Made by a program: the position numbers and the translations under genes
Shown here: piece after piece, positions 1 through 7,115 of the stretch
How the letters are laid out: each line of letters begins with the position of its first letter
Position numbering within the stretch: position 1 is the stretch's first letter
From: Gammaproteobacteria bacterium
Lineage (GTDB): Bacteria; Pseudomonadota; Gammaproteobacteria; GCA-001735895
Length of the DNA stretch: 13,021 bases
Reading direction: 5' to 3'
Assembly: GCA_029288195.1 (NCBI GenBank)
Contig: JARFPR010000369.1
Location: forward strand, 1 to 13,021
The notes under the pieces: generated by a model
Seen by the model: only the letters and a program-made list of their open reading frames with translations
Database searches by the model: none
Told to the model about the DNA's origin: nothing

Positions 1-53
1 ACATCAGGCGAACCGACCTCGTGTAAAAAATAGTCCTACAGGACGTTATTAGT

Positions 54-82
54 TCCACTAGCACGAAGTAGGCCGATATACT
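54..82 (+). promoter_or_regulatory. Weak candidate promoter for the VOC gene
   Basis: A TATACT hexamer at 77-82 matches the sigma70 -10 consensus at 5 of 6 positions. Seventeen bases upstream, TCCACT at 54-59 is a poor -35 (3 of 6). Transcription would start near 89 and leave a leader of about 27 nt that contains the ribosome binding site. A short inverted repeat (GTCCT at 33-37, AGGAC at 40-44) lies upstream and could be an operator. This is visual matching only. Confidence 0.25.
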
Positions 83-115
83 GGCAAACACTCTCTTAGC
101 TTCGTCGAGGTGCAC

Positions 116-511
116 ATGGCAAAAATTATTCACAGCATGATCCGTGTGCTGGATCTCGATCGATCAAAATCGTTTTACCAGCAAGCTTTTGGACTTGCCC
201 CGTCCCACGAACTCGATTTTGAGGATTTTGCCCTGGTTTACTTGCGCAATGAAGAAAACGATATGGAGATCGAGCTAACCCTCAATAAGGGCAGAACCAC
301 GGCTTACAAGCACGGAAACGGTTACGGACACATAGCCGTGTGTGTCGATGATCTCGACGCGGAGCACGAGAGATTTAATACGCTTGGCATTGAAGCTACC
401 GATATCGTCGAGTTTTCACCGGATAATAATTTGCTGGCGCGCTTCTTTTTTGTCACTGATCCGGATGGTTACGAAATTGAGGTATTGCAACGACACGGCC
501 ACTACCAGTAA
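116..511 (+). CDS. VOC superfamily protein, glyoxalase I (lactoylglutathione lyase)-like
   Basis: This 131-residue protein has the length and fold pattern of single-chain bacterial glyoxalase I, which isomerises the methylglyoxal-glutathione hemithioacetal to S-lactoylglutathione in the cytosol. Two beta-alpha-beta-beta-beta repeats are visible. All four expected metal ligands can be placed: H6 (IIHSM), E53 (EIEL), H72 (GYGHIAV) and E122 (GYEIEVL), matching the His/Glu/His/Glu set of the GloA family. The full set argues for an active metal enzyme rather than a binding protein. I chose ATG at 116 because GAGG at 107-110 sits 5 nt upstream; a GTG at 110 is in frame but would overlap that site. 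The gene converges on the GMC oxidoreductase with 47 bp between stops. The exact substrate is inferred; other VOC enzymes share this layout. Confidence 0.85.
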   Translation: MAKIIHSMIRVLDLDRSKSFYQQAFGLAPSHELDFEDFALVYLRNEENDMEIELTLNKGRTTAYKHGNGYGHIAVCVDDLDAEHERFNTLGIEATDIVEFSPDNNLLARFFFVTDPDGYEIEVLQRHGHYQ

Positions 512-523
512 CGATAGCCCTGT

Positions 524-556
524 CCAGGTTGGAGATCAGGCGACGTTTTCACCTGG
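524..556. terminator. Possible weak bidirectional terminator between convergent genes
   Basis: CCAGGT at 524-529 and ACCTGG at 551-556 form a perfect 6-bp inverted repeat separated by 21 nt, in the short gap between the stops of the VOC gene and the GMC oxidoreductase. A few T residues follow on the plus strand. The long loop and lack of a real U tract make termination uncertain. Confidence 0.25.
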
Positions 557-558
557 TT

Positions 559-2226
559 TCAAGCGCTGGTGGAACGCTGCAGGGTTTCCCAGTCCTGCCC
601 CAGGCCAACGCTCGCGTCTGAGGCTTCGAGCATGCCCTTACCCTTGATAATGTCGGCGGCACGTTCGGCAAGCATGATCGTCGGTGAGTTCAGGTTACCG
701 TTAGGGATGGTTGGGAAGATCGACGAATCGACCACCCGCAATGCATCGATGCCACGCACCCGGGTTTCAGAATCGACCACCGCCATGTCGTCCTCTCCCA
801 TGCGGCAGGCGCAGGAAGGGTGATAAGCGGACTCAACCGCACTGCGCACGAAAGCATCGATGTCTTCGTCGCTTTGAATCGATTCACCAGGTTGAATTTC
901 AGGACCCCGAAAAGCATCCATTGCCGGCTGGCCGATTATTTCACGCGTTAACCGGACACAGGCGCGATAGGCCTCGATGTCTTCCTGGCGTTGCAGGTAA
1001 TTGAAAATGATCTCGGGCTTGTCCTGCACGCTCGGCGTGCGAACCTTGATGGTGCCACGACTATAGGGCTTGTTGTGCCCGACGTGCACCTGGAAACCAT
1101 GCCCATCGAAAGCGGCGTTGCCATCGTAACGCATCGCACCGGGCAGGAAGTGATACTGGATATCGGGCCATTTAACGCCGGCCTTTGAACGGATAAAAGC
1201 GCAGGACTCAAAATGATTGGTCGCACCGAGGCCTTTCTTAGTCAGCAGCCAGCGAGTGCCGATCAAAAACTTGCGCCAGAGATTGAGCTCGGCATTCAGC
1301 GTAATGGGCTGCTGGCAGCGAAACTGAAAATAAAACTCGAGATGGTCCTGCAGGTTTTCACCGACGCCCGGCAAGTCGTGGGCAACTTCAATACCGGCCG
1401 GTTGCAGCACTGCGGCCGGGCCGATGCCGGATAACTGCAGCAAATGCGGTGATGCAATCGGGCCAGCGCTTAGAATTACTTCCCGTTTGGCACTCAATGT
1501 TTGCTTATTGCCATCACGAATAAACTCGACTCCGCTGGCGCGCTTGGCCTCGAGCAGGATACGTTGACTCAAGGCGCCGGTAATCACTTCCAGGTTGGGT
1601 CGGTTAAGCGCCGGTTTTAAATAGGCGTTCGCGGTTGACCAGCGTACGCCATCCTTTACCGTCATATGCATCGGGCCAAAGCCCTCCTGCTGGCGACCGT
1701 TGTAATCCCCGGTCTTCATGTAACCGGCCTGTTCTCCTGCGTCGATAAAGGCCCGGTAGAGCGGGTTTTGCATATTGTTGCCATTGTTGACTGCCAGTGG
1801 TCCATCCTGGGACCGGTATTCGTCGCTGCCGAAGGCCCAGTCATCGGCTTTTCTGAAATAAGGCAGGCAATGACGATAGCCCCAGTCTTTCGCACCCTGG
1901 GCTTGCCACTCCTCGAAGTCCATGGCATGCCCGCGCACGTAAACCATGCCGTTAATCGACGACGATCCACCGAGTACCTTGCCGCGTGGGCAATCCATAC
2001 GCCGATTGTCGAGGTAAGGTTCGGGTTCGGTTTTGTATCCCCAGTTGTATTTCGACATGTTCATCGGAATCGACAACGCCGTCGGCATCTGGATGAAGAT
2101 GCTGTTGTCGCTACCACCAAATTCGAGCAACGCGACCGTGACAGTCGGATCTTCGGTGAGACGATTGGCGAGCACGCAGCCAGCGGAACCGGCACCGACG
2201 ATGATGTAATCGAAAGACTGTGTCAT
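559..2226 (-). CDS. GMC family oxidoreductase (choline dehydrogenase-like)
   Basis: This 555-residue flavoprotein belongs to the glucose-methanol-choline family, which oxidises alcohols using FAD. The N-terminal Rossmann motif GAGSAG is at 11-16, with an acidic residue, E35, ending the second strand. GMC signature 1 (GGSSSINGMVYVRG) is at 86-99 and signature 2 (SGPIASPHLLQLSGIGP) at about 254-270. The C-terminal catalytic pair can be placed as H469 (AYHPSCACRMG) and N513 (GNLNSPT), close to the choline dehydrogenase pattern HPSCTCKMG/GNLNAPT. Length is normal for BetA-like proteins and no signal peptide is seen. The start is ATG at 2226; no strong Shine-Dalgarno precedes it. It is divergent from arsR with 166 bp between. 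No betaine aldehyde dehydrogenase or BetI regulator is adjacent, so it may act on another alcohol. Family call is firm; substrate is open. Confidence 0.9.
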   Translation of the reverse strand: MTQSFDYIIVGAGSAGCVLANRLTEDPTVTVALLEFGGSDNSIFIQMPTALSIPMNMSKYNWGYKTEPEPYLDNRRMDCPRGKVLGGSSSINGMVYVRGHAMDFEEWQAQGAKDWGYRHCLPYFRKADDWAFGSDEYRSQDGPLAVNNGNNMQNPLYRAFIDAGEQAGYMKTGDYNGRQQEGFGPMHMTVKDGVRWSTANAYLKPALNRPNLEVITGALSQRILLEAKRASGVEFIRDGNKQTLSAKREVILSAGPIASPHLLQLSGIGPAAVLQPAGIEVAHDLPGVGENLQDHLEFYFQFRCQQPITLNAELNLWRKFLIGTRWLLTKKGLGATNHFESCAFIRSKAGVKWPDIQYHFLPGAMRYDGNAAFDGHGFQVHVGHNKPYSRGTIKVRTPSVQDKPEIIFNYLQRQEDIEAYRACVRLTREIIGQPAMDAFRGPEIQPGESIQSDEDIDAFVRSAVESAYHPSCACRMGEDDMAVVDSETRVRGIDALRVVDSSIFPTIPNGNLNSPTIMLAERAADIIKGKGMLEASDASVGLGQDWETLQRSTSA

Positions 2227-2269
2227 AGTTTGCAGCTTAAAAATCCGGGGATTCTATTTTGAATGGCCG

Positions 2270-2281
2270 GCAAACATTTGC
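2270..2281. promoter_or_regulatory. Short palindrome upstream of the GMC gene
   Basis: GCAAA and TTTGC flank a CA spacer to form a 12-base palindrome about 44 bp upstream of the minus-strand GMC start. On the minus strand TTTGC also recurs as a direct repeat with a 10-bp period, about one helical turn. Position and spacing suit an operator for the divergent GMC gene, but no regulator can be named. Confidence 0.3.
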
Positions 2282-2343
2282 AAACCTTTCTTTGTCGTTG
2301 GCGACACCAGGGCACCGGTTCGCTGACCTGGAAGACCACGGCA

Positions 2344-2372
2344 TCGACAAATAATTATTGACTCTGGATAAT
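2344..2372 (+). promoter_or_regulatory. Promoter of the arsR-arsI-acr3 operon
   Basis: TCGACA at 2344-2349 (-35, 5 of 6) and GATAAT at 2367-2372 (-10, 5 of 6) are separated by exactly 17 bp. This is the best sigma70-type promoter seen in the window. Transcription should begin near 2379, giving a leader of only about 14 nt before the arsR ATG at 2393. The downstream palindrome at 2371-2394 overlaps the -10 edge and the predicted start site, so bound ArsR would block RNA polymerase. Confidence 0.55.
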
Positions 2373-2394
2373 ATGTCGATTATCGTCGACATAT
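2371..2394. promoter_or_regulatory. Candidate ArsR operator, perfect 9-bp inverted repeat
   Basis: ATATGTCGA at 2371-2379 and TCGACATAT at 2386-2394 are exact reverse complements separated by 6 nt. The right arm runs into the arsR start codon and the left arm overlaps the last bases of the -10 hexamer. Dyads overlapping the promoter are the usual targets of ArsR/SmtB dimers, which bind without metalloid and release on As(III) binding. Autoregulation of the whole operon is inferred from this position. Confidence 0.6.
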
Positions 2395-2740
2395 GGACAT
2401 TACTACAACAGTCAAATCTCTCGGCGCCCTTGCCCAGGAATCCCGGCTGGCGGCCTTCAGGCTGCTGGTACGCCGTGGCGACACGGGCATGGCTGCCGGA
2501 GAAATCGCGCGCGAATTGTCGATTCCGCACAATACGATGTCCTCACATCTTGCGATCCTGACAAACGCGGGCCTGATAAATTCGAGACGAGAAAGCCGTT
2601 CGATTATCTACAGCATCGACTTTGGCGGCACCCGCGAATTGCTTTCTTTTTTAATGCAGGATTGCTGCCAGGGGCAACCCGAAATCTGTGCACCAATACT
2701 CGACAGCGTATTGCCCGGCTGCTGCGCACCAAATAGCTAA
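2393..2740 (+). CDS. arsR: ArsR family transcriptional repressor, arsenic-responsive
   Basis: This 115-residue protein has the normal ArsR length and a winged helix-turn-helix at about residues 13-80. The recognition region is about 35-60 (GEIARELSIPHNTMSSHLAIL) and the wing about 62-76 (SRRESRSIIYSID). It lacks the ELCVCDL-type cysteines of the E. coli ArsR alpha-3 site. Instead it carries C91, C92 and C99 in the C-terminal helix, resembling the CC...C site of AfArsR-type proteins, plus a second pair at C110-C111. It should repress the operon until As(III) or trivalent organoarsenicals bind. ATG at 2393 is the only sensible start: the domain begins immediately, a palindrome overlaps it, and no Shine-Dalgarno is visible in the very short leader. 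It lies 13 bp before arsI. Assignment is strong; ligand preference is inferred. Confidence 0.92.
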   Translation: MDITTTVKSLGALAQESRLAAFRLLVRRGDTGMAAGEIARELSIPHNTMSSHLAILTNAGLINSRRESRSIIYSIDFGGTRELLSFLMQDCCQGQPEICAPILDSVLPGCCAPNS

Positions 2741-2753
2741 ATCGGAGAAAATT

Positions 2754-3212
2754 ATGAAACGCATGCACGTTAACCTGTCGGTTACCGACCTCGACACCTC
2801 GATTGGGTTTTATTCATCCCTGTTTAATGCCGAACCCTCGGTAATCAAGGATGACTACGCCAAATGGATGCTGGAAGACCCACACATCAATTTTGCCATT
2901 ACCACCCGCGGCAATCGCAAGGGTATCGATCACCTCGGCATACAGGTCGAGGACGAGGGCGAACTCGATGAAGTTTATTCACGCCTGAAAACAGCCGGCG
3001 GACCGATCATCGAAGAAGGCGAGACCACTTGCTGTTATGCAAACTCCGAGAAAAACTGGATCTTCGATCCGGAAGGCATCGCCTGGGAAACCTTTCTGAC
3101 CCGGGGTCAAAGCCCGGTCTACGGCACCGACGTTATTAAAACTGATCCTGAATCTGCCTGCTGTGTTCGCCCGCAACAGGAACAGAAACCATCCGGTTCC
3201 AGTTGCTGCTAG
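2754..3212 (+). CDS. arsI: ArsI-type C-As lyase (organoarsenical dioxygenase, VOC fold)
   Basis: This 152-residue VOC-fold protein matches ArsI, the non-haem Fe(II) dioxygenase that cleaves the carbon-arsenic bond of trivalent organoarsenicals such as methylarsenite and gives As(III). The key residues are visible: Fe ligands H5 (MKRMHVNL), H60 (GIDHLGIQV) and E112 (AWETF), plus the vicinal thiol pair C93-C94 in TCCYA that binds the substrate. In characterised ArsI the equivalents are about H5, H62, C96-C97 and E115. The tail after residue 120 holds two more Cys pairs, C136-C137 and C151-C152. GGAGA at 2744-2748, 5 nt before ATG 2754, fixes the start. It is translated between arsR and acr3 in one operon, so the released arsenite would be exported at once. 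CadI-like annotation is the alternative name for the same group. Confidence 0.92.
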   Translation: MKRMHVNLSVTDLDTSIGFYSSLFNAEPSVIKDDYAKWMLEDPHINFAITTRGNRKGIDHLGIQVEDEGELDEVYSRLKTAGGPIIEEGETTCCYANSEKNWIFDPEGIAWETFLTRGQSPVYGTDVIKTDPESACCVRPQQEQKPSGSSCC

Positions 3213-3230
3213 TCCCGGGAAATAACTTAC

Positions 3231-4271
3231 ATGGCCACTGATACTGCATCGTCGATGGGGATTTTCGAGCGCTTTCTTTCAGTCTGGGTAGCGCTGTGTA
3301 TCGCCGTCGGCGTAGGGCTTGGAATTCTGCTGCCTGAAATCTTTCAGCTCATAGCAAGTATCGAGTATGCCAGCGTTAACCTGGTGGTGGCGGTTTTCAT
3401 CTGGATCATGATTTACCCGATGATGGTGAACGTCGATTTTGCCTCGCTCAAGGATGTCGGTAAGAAACCCAGGGGGTTGTGTATTACCCTGGTCGTCAAC
3501 TGGCTGATAAAACCCTTCACCATGGCGGCTCTCGGAATCCTGTTTTTCGAACATATTTTTGCCGGGCTGGTCGAGCCGGAAACGGCGAAGGAATATATCG
3601 CCGGTATGATCCTGCTGGGCGTGGCGCCCTGCACGGCGATGGTATTTGTCTGGAGCCAACTGGTACGCGGCGACGCGAACTACACGCTGGTGCAGGTTTC
3701 GATCAACGACATCATCATGGTGTTCGCGTTCGCACCTATCGCCGCCCTGCTACTCGGTGTCACCGATATCGTCGTGCCCTGGGAAACCCTGCTACTGTCG
3801 GTGGTTCTGTACGTGGTCATTCCACTTGCCGCCGGTTATGTCACCCGTAAAATTCTGGATAACGCGGGTAATCACGAGCATATTGCCGATTTCACCGGCA
3901 AGATAAAGCCCTTTTCGGTCATGGGCCTGTTGGCGACGGTGGTGTTGCTGTTCGGCTTCCAGGCACAAACCATCATCGACAAGCCGTTGGTGATCGCGCT
4001 GATAGCGATTCCATTGATGATTCAAAGCTACGGCATTTTTATCGTTGCCTACGGCTGGGCCTATCTCTGGCGCGTACCCTTCGACACCGCTGCCCCGGCG
4101 GCATTGATCGGGACCTCTAATTTTTTCGAACTCGCCGTTGCCGTGGCGATCAGTTTGTTCGGGTTGAACTCAGGTGCTGCGCTGGCCACCGTTGTCGGCG
4201 TGCTGGTCGAAGTCCCGGTGATGCTGTCGCTGGTTGCAGTGGCCAATCGTACACGCCCGCATTTTGCCTGA
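3231..4271 (+). CDS. acr3: ACR3 family arsenite efflux transporter
   Basis: This 346-residue inner-membrane protein has about ten hydrophobic segments, the standard ACR3 size and topology, and should extrude arsenite by proton antiport. The family hallmark is GVAPCTAMVFVWS around C134 in TM4, the conserved cysteine needed for transport. E300 in TSNFFELAVAV of TM9 matches the conserved glutamate. MMVNVDF at 64-70 and NWLIKPF at 90-96 are also typical. It is unrelated to the ArsB/ArsA pump. The start is ATG at 3231, 18 bp after the arsI stop; GGGA at 3217-3220 is a modest, slightly distant ribosome binding site. It is the last gene of the operon and is followed by hairpin repeats that probably end the transcript. 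No arsC reductase is present in the window. Confidence 0.93.
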   Translation: MATDTASSMGIFERFLSVWVALCIAVGVGLGILLPEIFQLIASIEYASVNLVVAVFIWIMIYPMMVNVDFASLKDVGKKPRGLCITLVVNWLIKPFTMAALGILFFEHIFAGLVEPETAKEYIAGMILLGVAPCTAMVFVWSQLVRGDANYTLVQVSINDIIMVFAFAPIAALLLGVTDIVVPWETLLLSVVLYVVIPLAAGYVTRKILDNAGNHEHIADFTGKIKPFSVMGLLATVVLLFGFQAQTIIDKPLVIALIAIPLMIQSYGIFIVAYGWAYLWRVPFDTAAPAALIGTSNFFELAVAVAISLFGLNSGAALATVVGVLVEVPVMLSLVAVANRTRPHFA

Positions 4272-4277
4272 GCCATA

Positions 4278-4419
4278 GTGTCAAGCCACGGATGACCCGA
4301 TACGTCGGACCGGCGGTATCCAGCAATACTTGAAGGCTCCAGGTCGCTCTGGATCCCGCGGTCAAGCCGCGGGATGACAGGATGGTATCCGCGTCGTTCA
4401 CGCGGACACTATCCTGTCA
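4278..4419. repeat. REP-like cluster of GC-rich inverted repeats
   Basis: The gap between convergent acr3 and the FAD oxidoreductase is filled with nested dyads. The clearest are TCCAG/CTGGA (4338-4342, 4349-4353), a 9-bp perfect stem ATCCCGCGG/CCGCGGGAT with a TCAAG loop (4353-4361, 4367-4375), and a 20-bp hairpin at 4375-4419. The segment around 4281-4297 (GTCAAGCCACGGATGAC) looks like a degenerate copy of the CAAGCCGCGGGATGAC unit at 4363-4378. This style of palindromic unit at gene 3' ends is typical of REP-like intergenic repeats. No ORF or RNA gene is evident here. Confidence 0.6.
4375..4419. terminator. 20-bp hairpin, probable bidirectional terminator
   Basis: Arms at 4375-4394 and 4400-4419 are complementary at 18 of 20 positions around a 5-nt loop (CGTTC). 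Base pairing starts TGACAGGAT and ends ATCCTGTCA. The right arm includes the stop codon of the minus-strand FAD oxidoreductase (4417-4419). It lacks a clear U tract, so it could act as a transcript-stabilising or REP-type hairpin rather than a classic intrinsic terminator. Confidence 0.45.
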
Positions 4420-5760
4420 ACTCCAGGGAAACGGGCTGTTCGATACCGGGTGCAGCTTGCCGAGCGCGTAACGCGAGAAACGAAATGGCTCCAGTAGCGA
4501 GCTCTGCTGACCGCAGAGTTCTTCTGCTACCAGTTTGCCGACACCCAGCATCTTGTAACCGTGGTTGGAATCTGCGATCAGGTAGCAGTTTTCACGGAAT
4601 ACGTCGAACACCGGAAAGCTGTCCGGGGTAAACGAGCCTATACCACCCGAGGGTTCGTTCTTGTAATACTCGAACTGGCCTTCGAAACGTTTCTGACAAT
4701 GCGCCAGTGCGGAGGTCCACATGTGTGCGAAGTCTTCACCGACGACGAAATCAGGCGAATCAACACCATAAGGATCGACCGCCACATCGTCTGGATCGGT
4801 ATCGATGGCGTAAGGCGCCGCGCCACCCTGGATGCCGCCAAAATGGAAGTCGGGCTTGTAGTAAATTCCCCACATCTTGTCGGTAATCAGGCTACCATCA
4901 AAATCCGAGTAAAGCGGTTCATTACTATCGACGTGGATAACCGGCGGGAATTGGCCATCGTTGGTTTTTTGCAGTTCCGGATCCACGCCCAGCGTTCCTT
5001 CCTGCAGCGACCAGTAAATCCACATCGGCACATTGTCATGCATATGGCCATCCGCGCCCTTGATCGAAACGGTTTTAGGCAGTTCGAGCATGTCCCAGAC
5101 AGTTTTGGCCCAGGGTCCCGCGCCGATAACCACCTGGTCGCAACCGATGTCACCCTTGTCGGTCTCGACAGCCTTGATCGCACCGCCTGCCGAATCGCTC
5201 TTGAAGCCGGTCACGGTACAACCGGTCATGATACGCACTCCCTCGTTCTCTGCCTTGGTGGCGAGTGCATACATTGCCTTGGTATTGTTGGCGTAACCAC
5301 CGCGTTTTTCGTGCAAAACAGAGGTAATGCCCGTTGCCTGCCAATCGTGGAACAGGGTTTTCATGTAATCGGCCGATTCCTTTTCACCCTCGATAAAGGT
5401 CGATTCATAGCCAATATCTTTTTGCTGACTGGCGATGCTGGCGACATCTTTATGCATGCTTTCCGGGCTAATTTGCATATAGCCCACCGGGTGGTAGCTA
5501 TAGCCTTCAGGATCGGTCTCCCAGACGCTAACGCTATGCGCCATCAATTCGCGCATCGCTGGCTGGAAGTAATTGTTGCGTACCACGCCGCAGGCAATAC
5601 CGGAGGCGCCGGCGGCAATGCCACTCTTGTCGACGACCAGGATATCCTTGCCGTCGCCTTTACCCTGGGCTTTTAACTGCTGCGCCAGGTGATAGGCGGT
5701 ACTAAGGCCGTGTATGCCTGCGCCTATGATCAGATATTTCACATGTGAAGGAATTGCCAT
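4417..5760 (-). CDS. FAD-dependent oxidoreductase, DAO (glycine/D-amino acid oxidase-like) family
   Basis: This 447-residue flavoprotein has an N-terminal Rossmann motif GAGIHG (13-18) and D44 ending the second strand (ILVVD). The FAD-contact segment AAGASGIACGVVRNN is at about 49-63. The C-terminal DAO motif is PSGGIGSFTPDSFPVFDV, followed by the flavin-capping ADSNHGYKMLGVGK, near 385-420. Family members oxidise C-N bonds of amino acids or N-methylated amines such as sarcosine, dimethylglycine or proline. It lacks the C-terminal folate/GcvT domain of dimethylglycine dehydrogenase. ATG 5760 has AGG about 8 nt upstream. It lies 176 bp downstream of the PLP enzyme on the same strand and might be co-transcribed. 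Proximity to the MttB-family and GMC genes suggests a methylamine or betaine derivative as substrate, but that is inference. Confidence 0.85.
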   Translation of the reverse strand: MAIPSHVKYLIIGAGIHGLSTAYHLAQQLKAQGKGDGKDILVVDKSGIAAGASGIACGVVRNNYFQPAMRELMAHSVSVWETDPEGYSYHPVGYMQISPESMHKDVASIASQQKDIGYESTFIEGEKESADYMKTLFHDWQATGITSVLHEKRGGYANNTKAMYALATKAENEGVRIMTGCTVTGFKSDSAGGAIKAVETDKGDIGCDQVVIGAGPWAKTVWDMLELPKTVSIKGADGHMHDNVPMWIYWSLQEGTLGVDPELQKTNDGQFPPVIHVDSNEPLYSDFDGSLITDKMWGIYYKPDFHFGGIQGGAAPYAIDTDPDDVAVDPYGVDSPDFVVGEDFAHMWTSALAHCQKRFEGQFEYYKNEPSGGIGSFTPDSFPVFDVFRENCYLIADSNHGYKMLGVGKLVAEELCGQQSSLLEPFRFSRYALGKLHPVSNSPFPWS

Positions 5761-5921
5761 TGCTTAACCTGCTATGTTGATTGTTGCCCGGATCAGGGAG
5801 AACGCAAGCGCGACGCCCTGAATGCGTGATCGCAAGAGAATATCTGAATTGTATCGCCGGACGCCGAACTAGAACGACCTAAGAAAAGACAATAACGACA
5901 TGGCAAATACTGCGCTTAGCC

Positions 5922-5936
5922 ATGCCAAGATGGCAT
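5922..5936. repeat. Short palindrome right after the PLP-enzyme stop
   Basis: ATGCCA and TGGCAT flank AGA, giving a 6-bp perfect dyad that ends one base before the stop codon of the PLP enzyme. It resembles the palindrome in that gene's promoter (7121-7140), with the same half-sites but a shorter centre. It may be a weak terminator or a second operator upstream of the FAD gene. The rest of 5761-5936 shows a 5-bp stem (CAGGG...CCCTG near 5795-5820) and a TACAAT -10-like hexamer on the minus strand (5848-5853) without a good -35. Confidence 0.35.
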
Positions 5937-7085
5937 CTAATCCAGGGCTTCGACAGCCTTGCAGATGCGCTCGACCGCCTGCTCTACCCGGCTCCGCGGA
6001 CAACCGAAATTAAGCCGCATGTGGGTGGGATCGCCGAAATCACGACCCGGTGACATGCCGACCCCGGCATTTTCAAAGAACTCCATCGGATCTTCGAGCG
6101 CGAGCGCGGACACATCGATCCAGGCCAGGTAAGTCGCCTCGATCGGGTCAAGCTGTAATCCGGGAATTCGGTTGATTACATCGATCAGGTAATCCCGGTT
6201 GGCGGCGAGATATTCGCATTGCTGGCGATTCCATTCGTCACCGAACTCGTAAGCCGCCTCGGCCGCGGCGAGACCCATTAAATTAACATGCGGAACAATG
6301 TATGGATTAACCTTCATGCCACGGCGTAACTTCGGATTTGGAATGATCGCGAAGGCGCAACCCAGGCCCGCGAGATTAAACGTCTTGCTCGGCGCCATCA
6401 GGGTGATGCTGCGCTGTTCAATTTGTGGATTGAGCGAGCCGATCGGGATATGTGCTTTATCCCGGTCGAGAATCAGGTCGCAATGGATTTCATCCGATAC
6501 CAGGATTAAATCCTGTTGCTCGACAATTTCGGCAAGCCGTTGCAATTCTTCCTGTTGATAAACCGTGCCACCCGGATTTTGCGGATTACAAAACAACAGC
6601 AATTGTCCGGGACGGCCTGGTTGCTGCTCTAGCCAGTCCAGGTCGATGATCATTCGCTGATCACGCAGGTCCATGGGAATCGGTTGGTTGATCATGGCAT
6701 TGAAGCCCGGAGCCTTGGCGAACGGGGGATAGATGATCGACGGCAGGTAAACCGGGTCTCCCGCTTTACCATTGGCGCGGCAGGCAAGGTAAAGCGCACC
6801 GACAATGCCGGGTAAAGGTACCAACCACTCGGGATCGATCTTCCAGTTGTACAGGTGCTGCATGCGCGCAACCAGCAGTTCGACCAGGTGCGCGGGCGTC
6901 TCGGTGTAACCGAACACGGGGTGATCCGCCCGTCTATGCAGCGCCTGCTGAATTTCAGGAGCAACCGCGAAATCGGTGTCGGCAACCCACATCGGCAAGA
7001 TATCCCGATTACGATATTTTCCCCACTTGGCGCTATTGCTATTGCTTCGATCAATTTCACGATCGAAATCGAACATTTCGGTCAT
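5937..7085 (-). CDS. MalY/PatB family PLP-dependent aminotransferase or C-S beta-lyase
   Basis: This 382-residue fold-type I PLP enzyme matches the MalY/PatB group, many of which cleave cystathionine or other cysteine conjugates to a thiol, pyruvate and ammonia. Visible landmarks are PMWVADTDF (31-39), FGYTE (58-62), Y119 region SIIYPPF, CNPQNPGG (166-173), D198 in VSDEIHCDL, the PLP lysine K234 in APSKTFNLAGLG, and a near-C-terminal carboxylate-binding Arg in MRLNFGCPR. I chose ATG 7085: AGGA lies 5 nt upstream and family N-termini begin with this FDFDREIDR segment. An in-frame start at 7157 would add 24 atypical residues and cover the promoter. It is divergent from the second GMC gene. Sulphur or amino acid catabolism is likely, but the substrate cannot be read from sequence. 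Confidence 0.87.
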   Translation of the reverse strand: MTEMFDFDREIDRSNSNSAKWGKYRNRDILPMWVADTDFAVAPEIQQALHRRADHPVFGYTETPAHLVELLVARMQHLYNWKIDPEWLVPLPGIVGALYLACRANGKAGDPVYLPSIIYPPFAKAPGFNAMINQPIPMDLRDQRMIIDLDWLEQQPGRPGQLLLFCNPQNPGGTVYQQEELQRLAEIVEQQDLILVSDEIHCDLILDRDKAHIPIGSLNPQIEQRSITLMAPSKTFNLAGLGCAFAIIPNPKLRRGMKVNPYIVPHVNLMGLAAAEAAYEFGDEWNRQQCEYLAANRDYLIDVINRIPGLQLDPIEATYLAWIDVSALALEDPMEFFENAGVGMSPGRDFGDPTHMRLNFGCPRSRVEQAVERICKAVEALD

Positions 7086-7115
7086 TTGAGTCCTGGCTTT
7101 CCTGATATCGTGTCG

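Noticed and set aside
116..511. VOC protein as a second ArsI
   Set aside because: It lacks the TCCYA thiol pair and has the four-ligand His/Glu/His/Glu pattern of glyoxalase I instead.
1666..2262. 198-residue plus-strand open frame
   Set aside because: It is antisense to the N-terminal half of the GMC oxidoreductase and has no recognisable domain.
3213..3220. TCCCGGGA palindrome between arsI and acr3
   Set aside because: It is only 8 bp, with no loop or T tract, and contains the acr3 ribosome binding site. It is unlikely to be a terminator or operator.
4278..4419. CRISPR-like repeats
   Set aside because: The repeats are nested palindromes with no regular spacers and only one degraded second copy, which fits REP-like elements and not a CRISPR array.
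4561..5676. 371-residue plus-strand open frame
   Set aside because: It lies wholly antisense to the FAD oxidoreductase with its clear Rossmann and DAO motifs. Long antisense frames are common in GC-rich codon usage.
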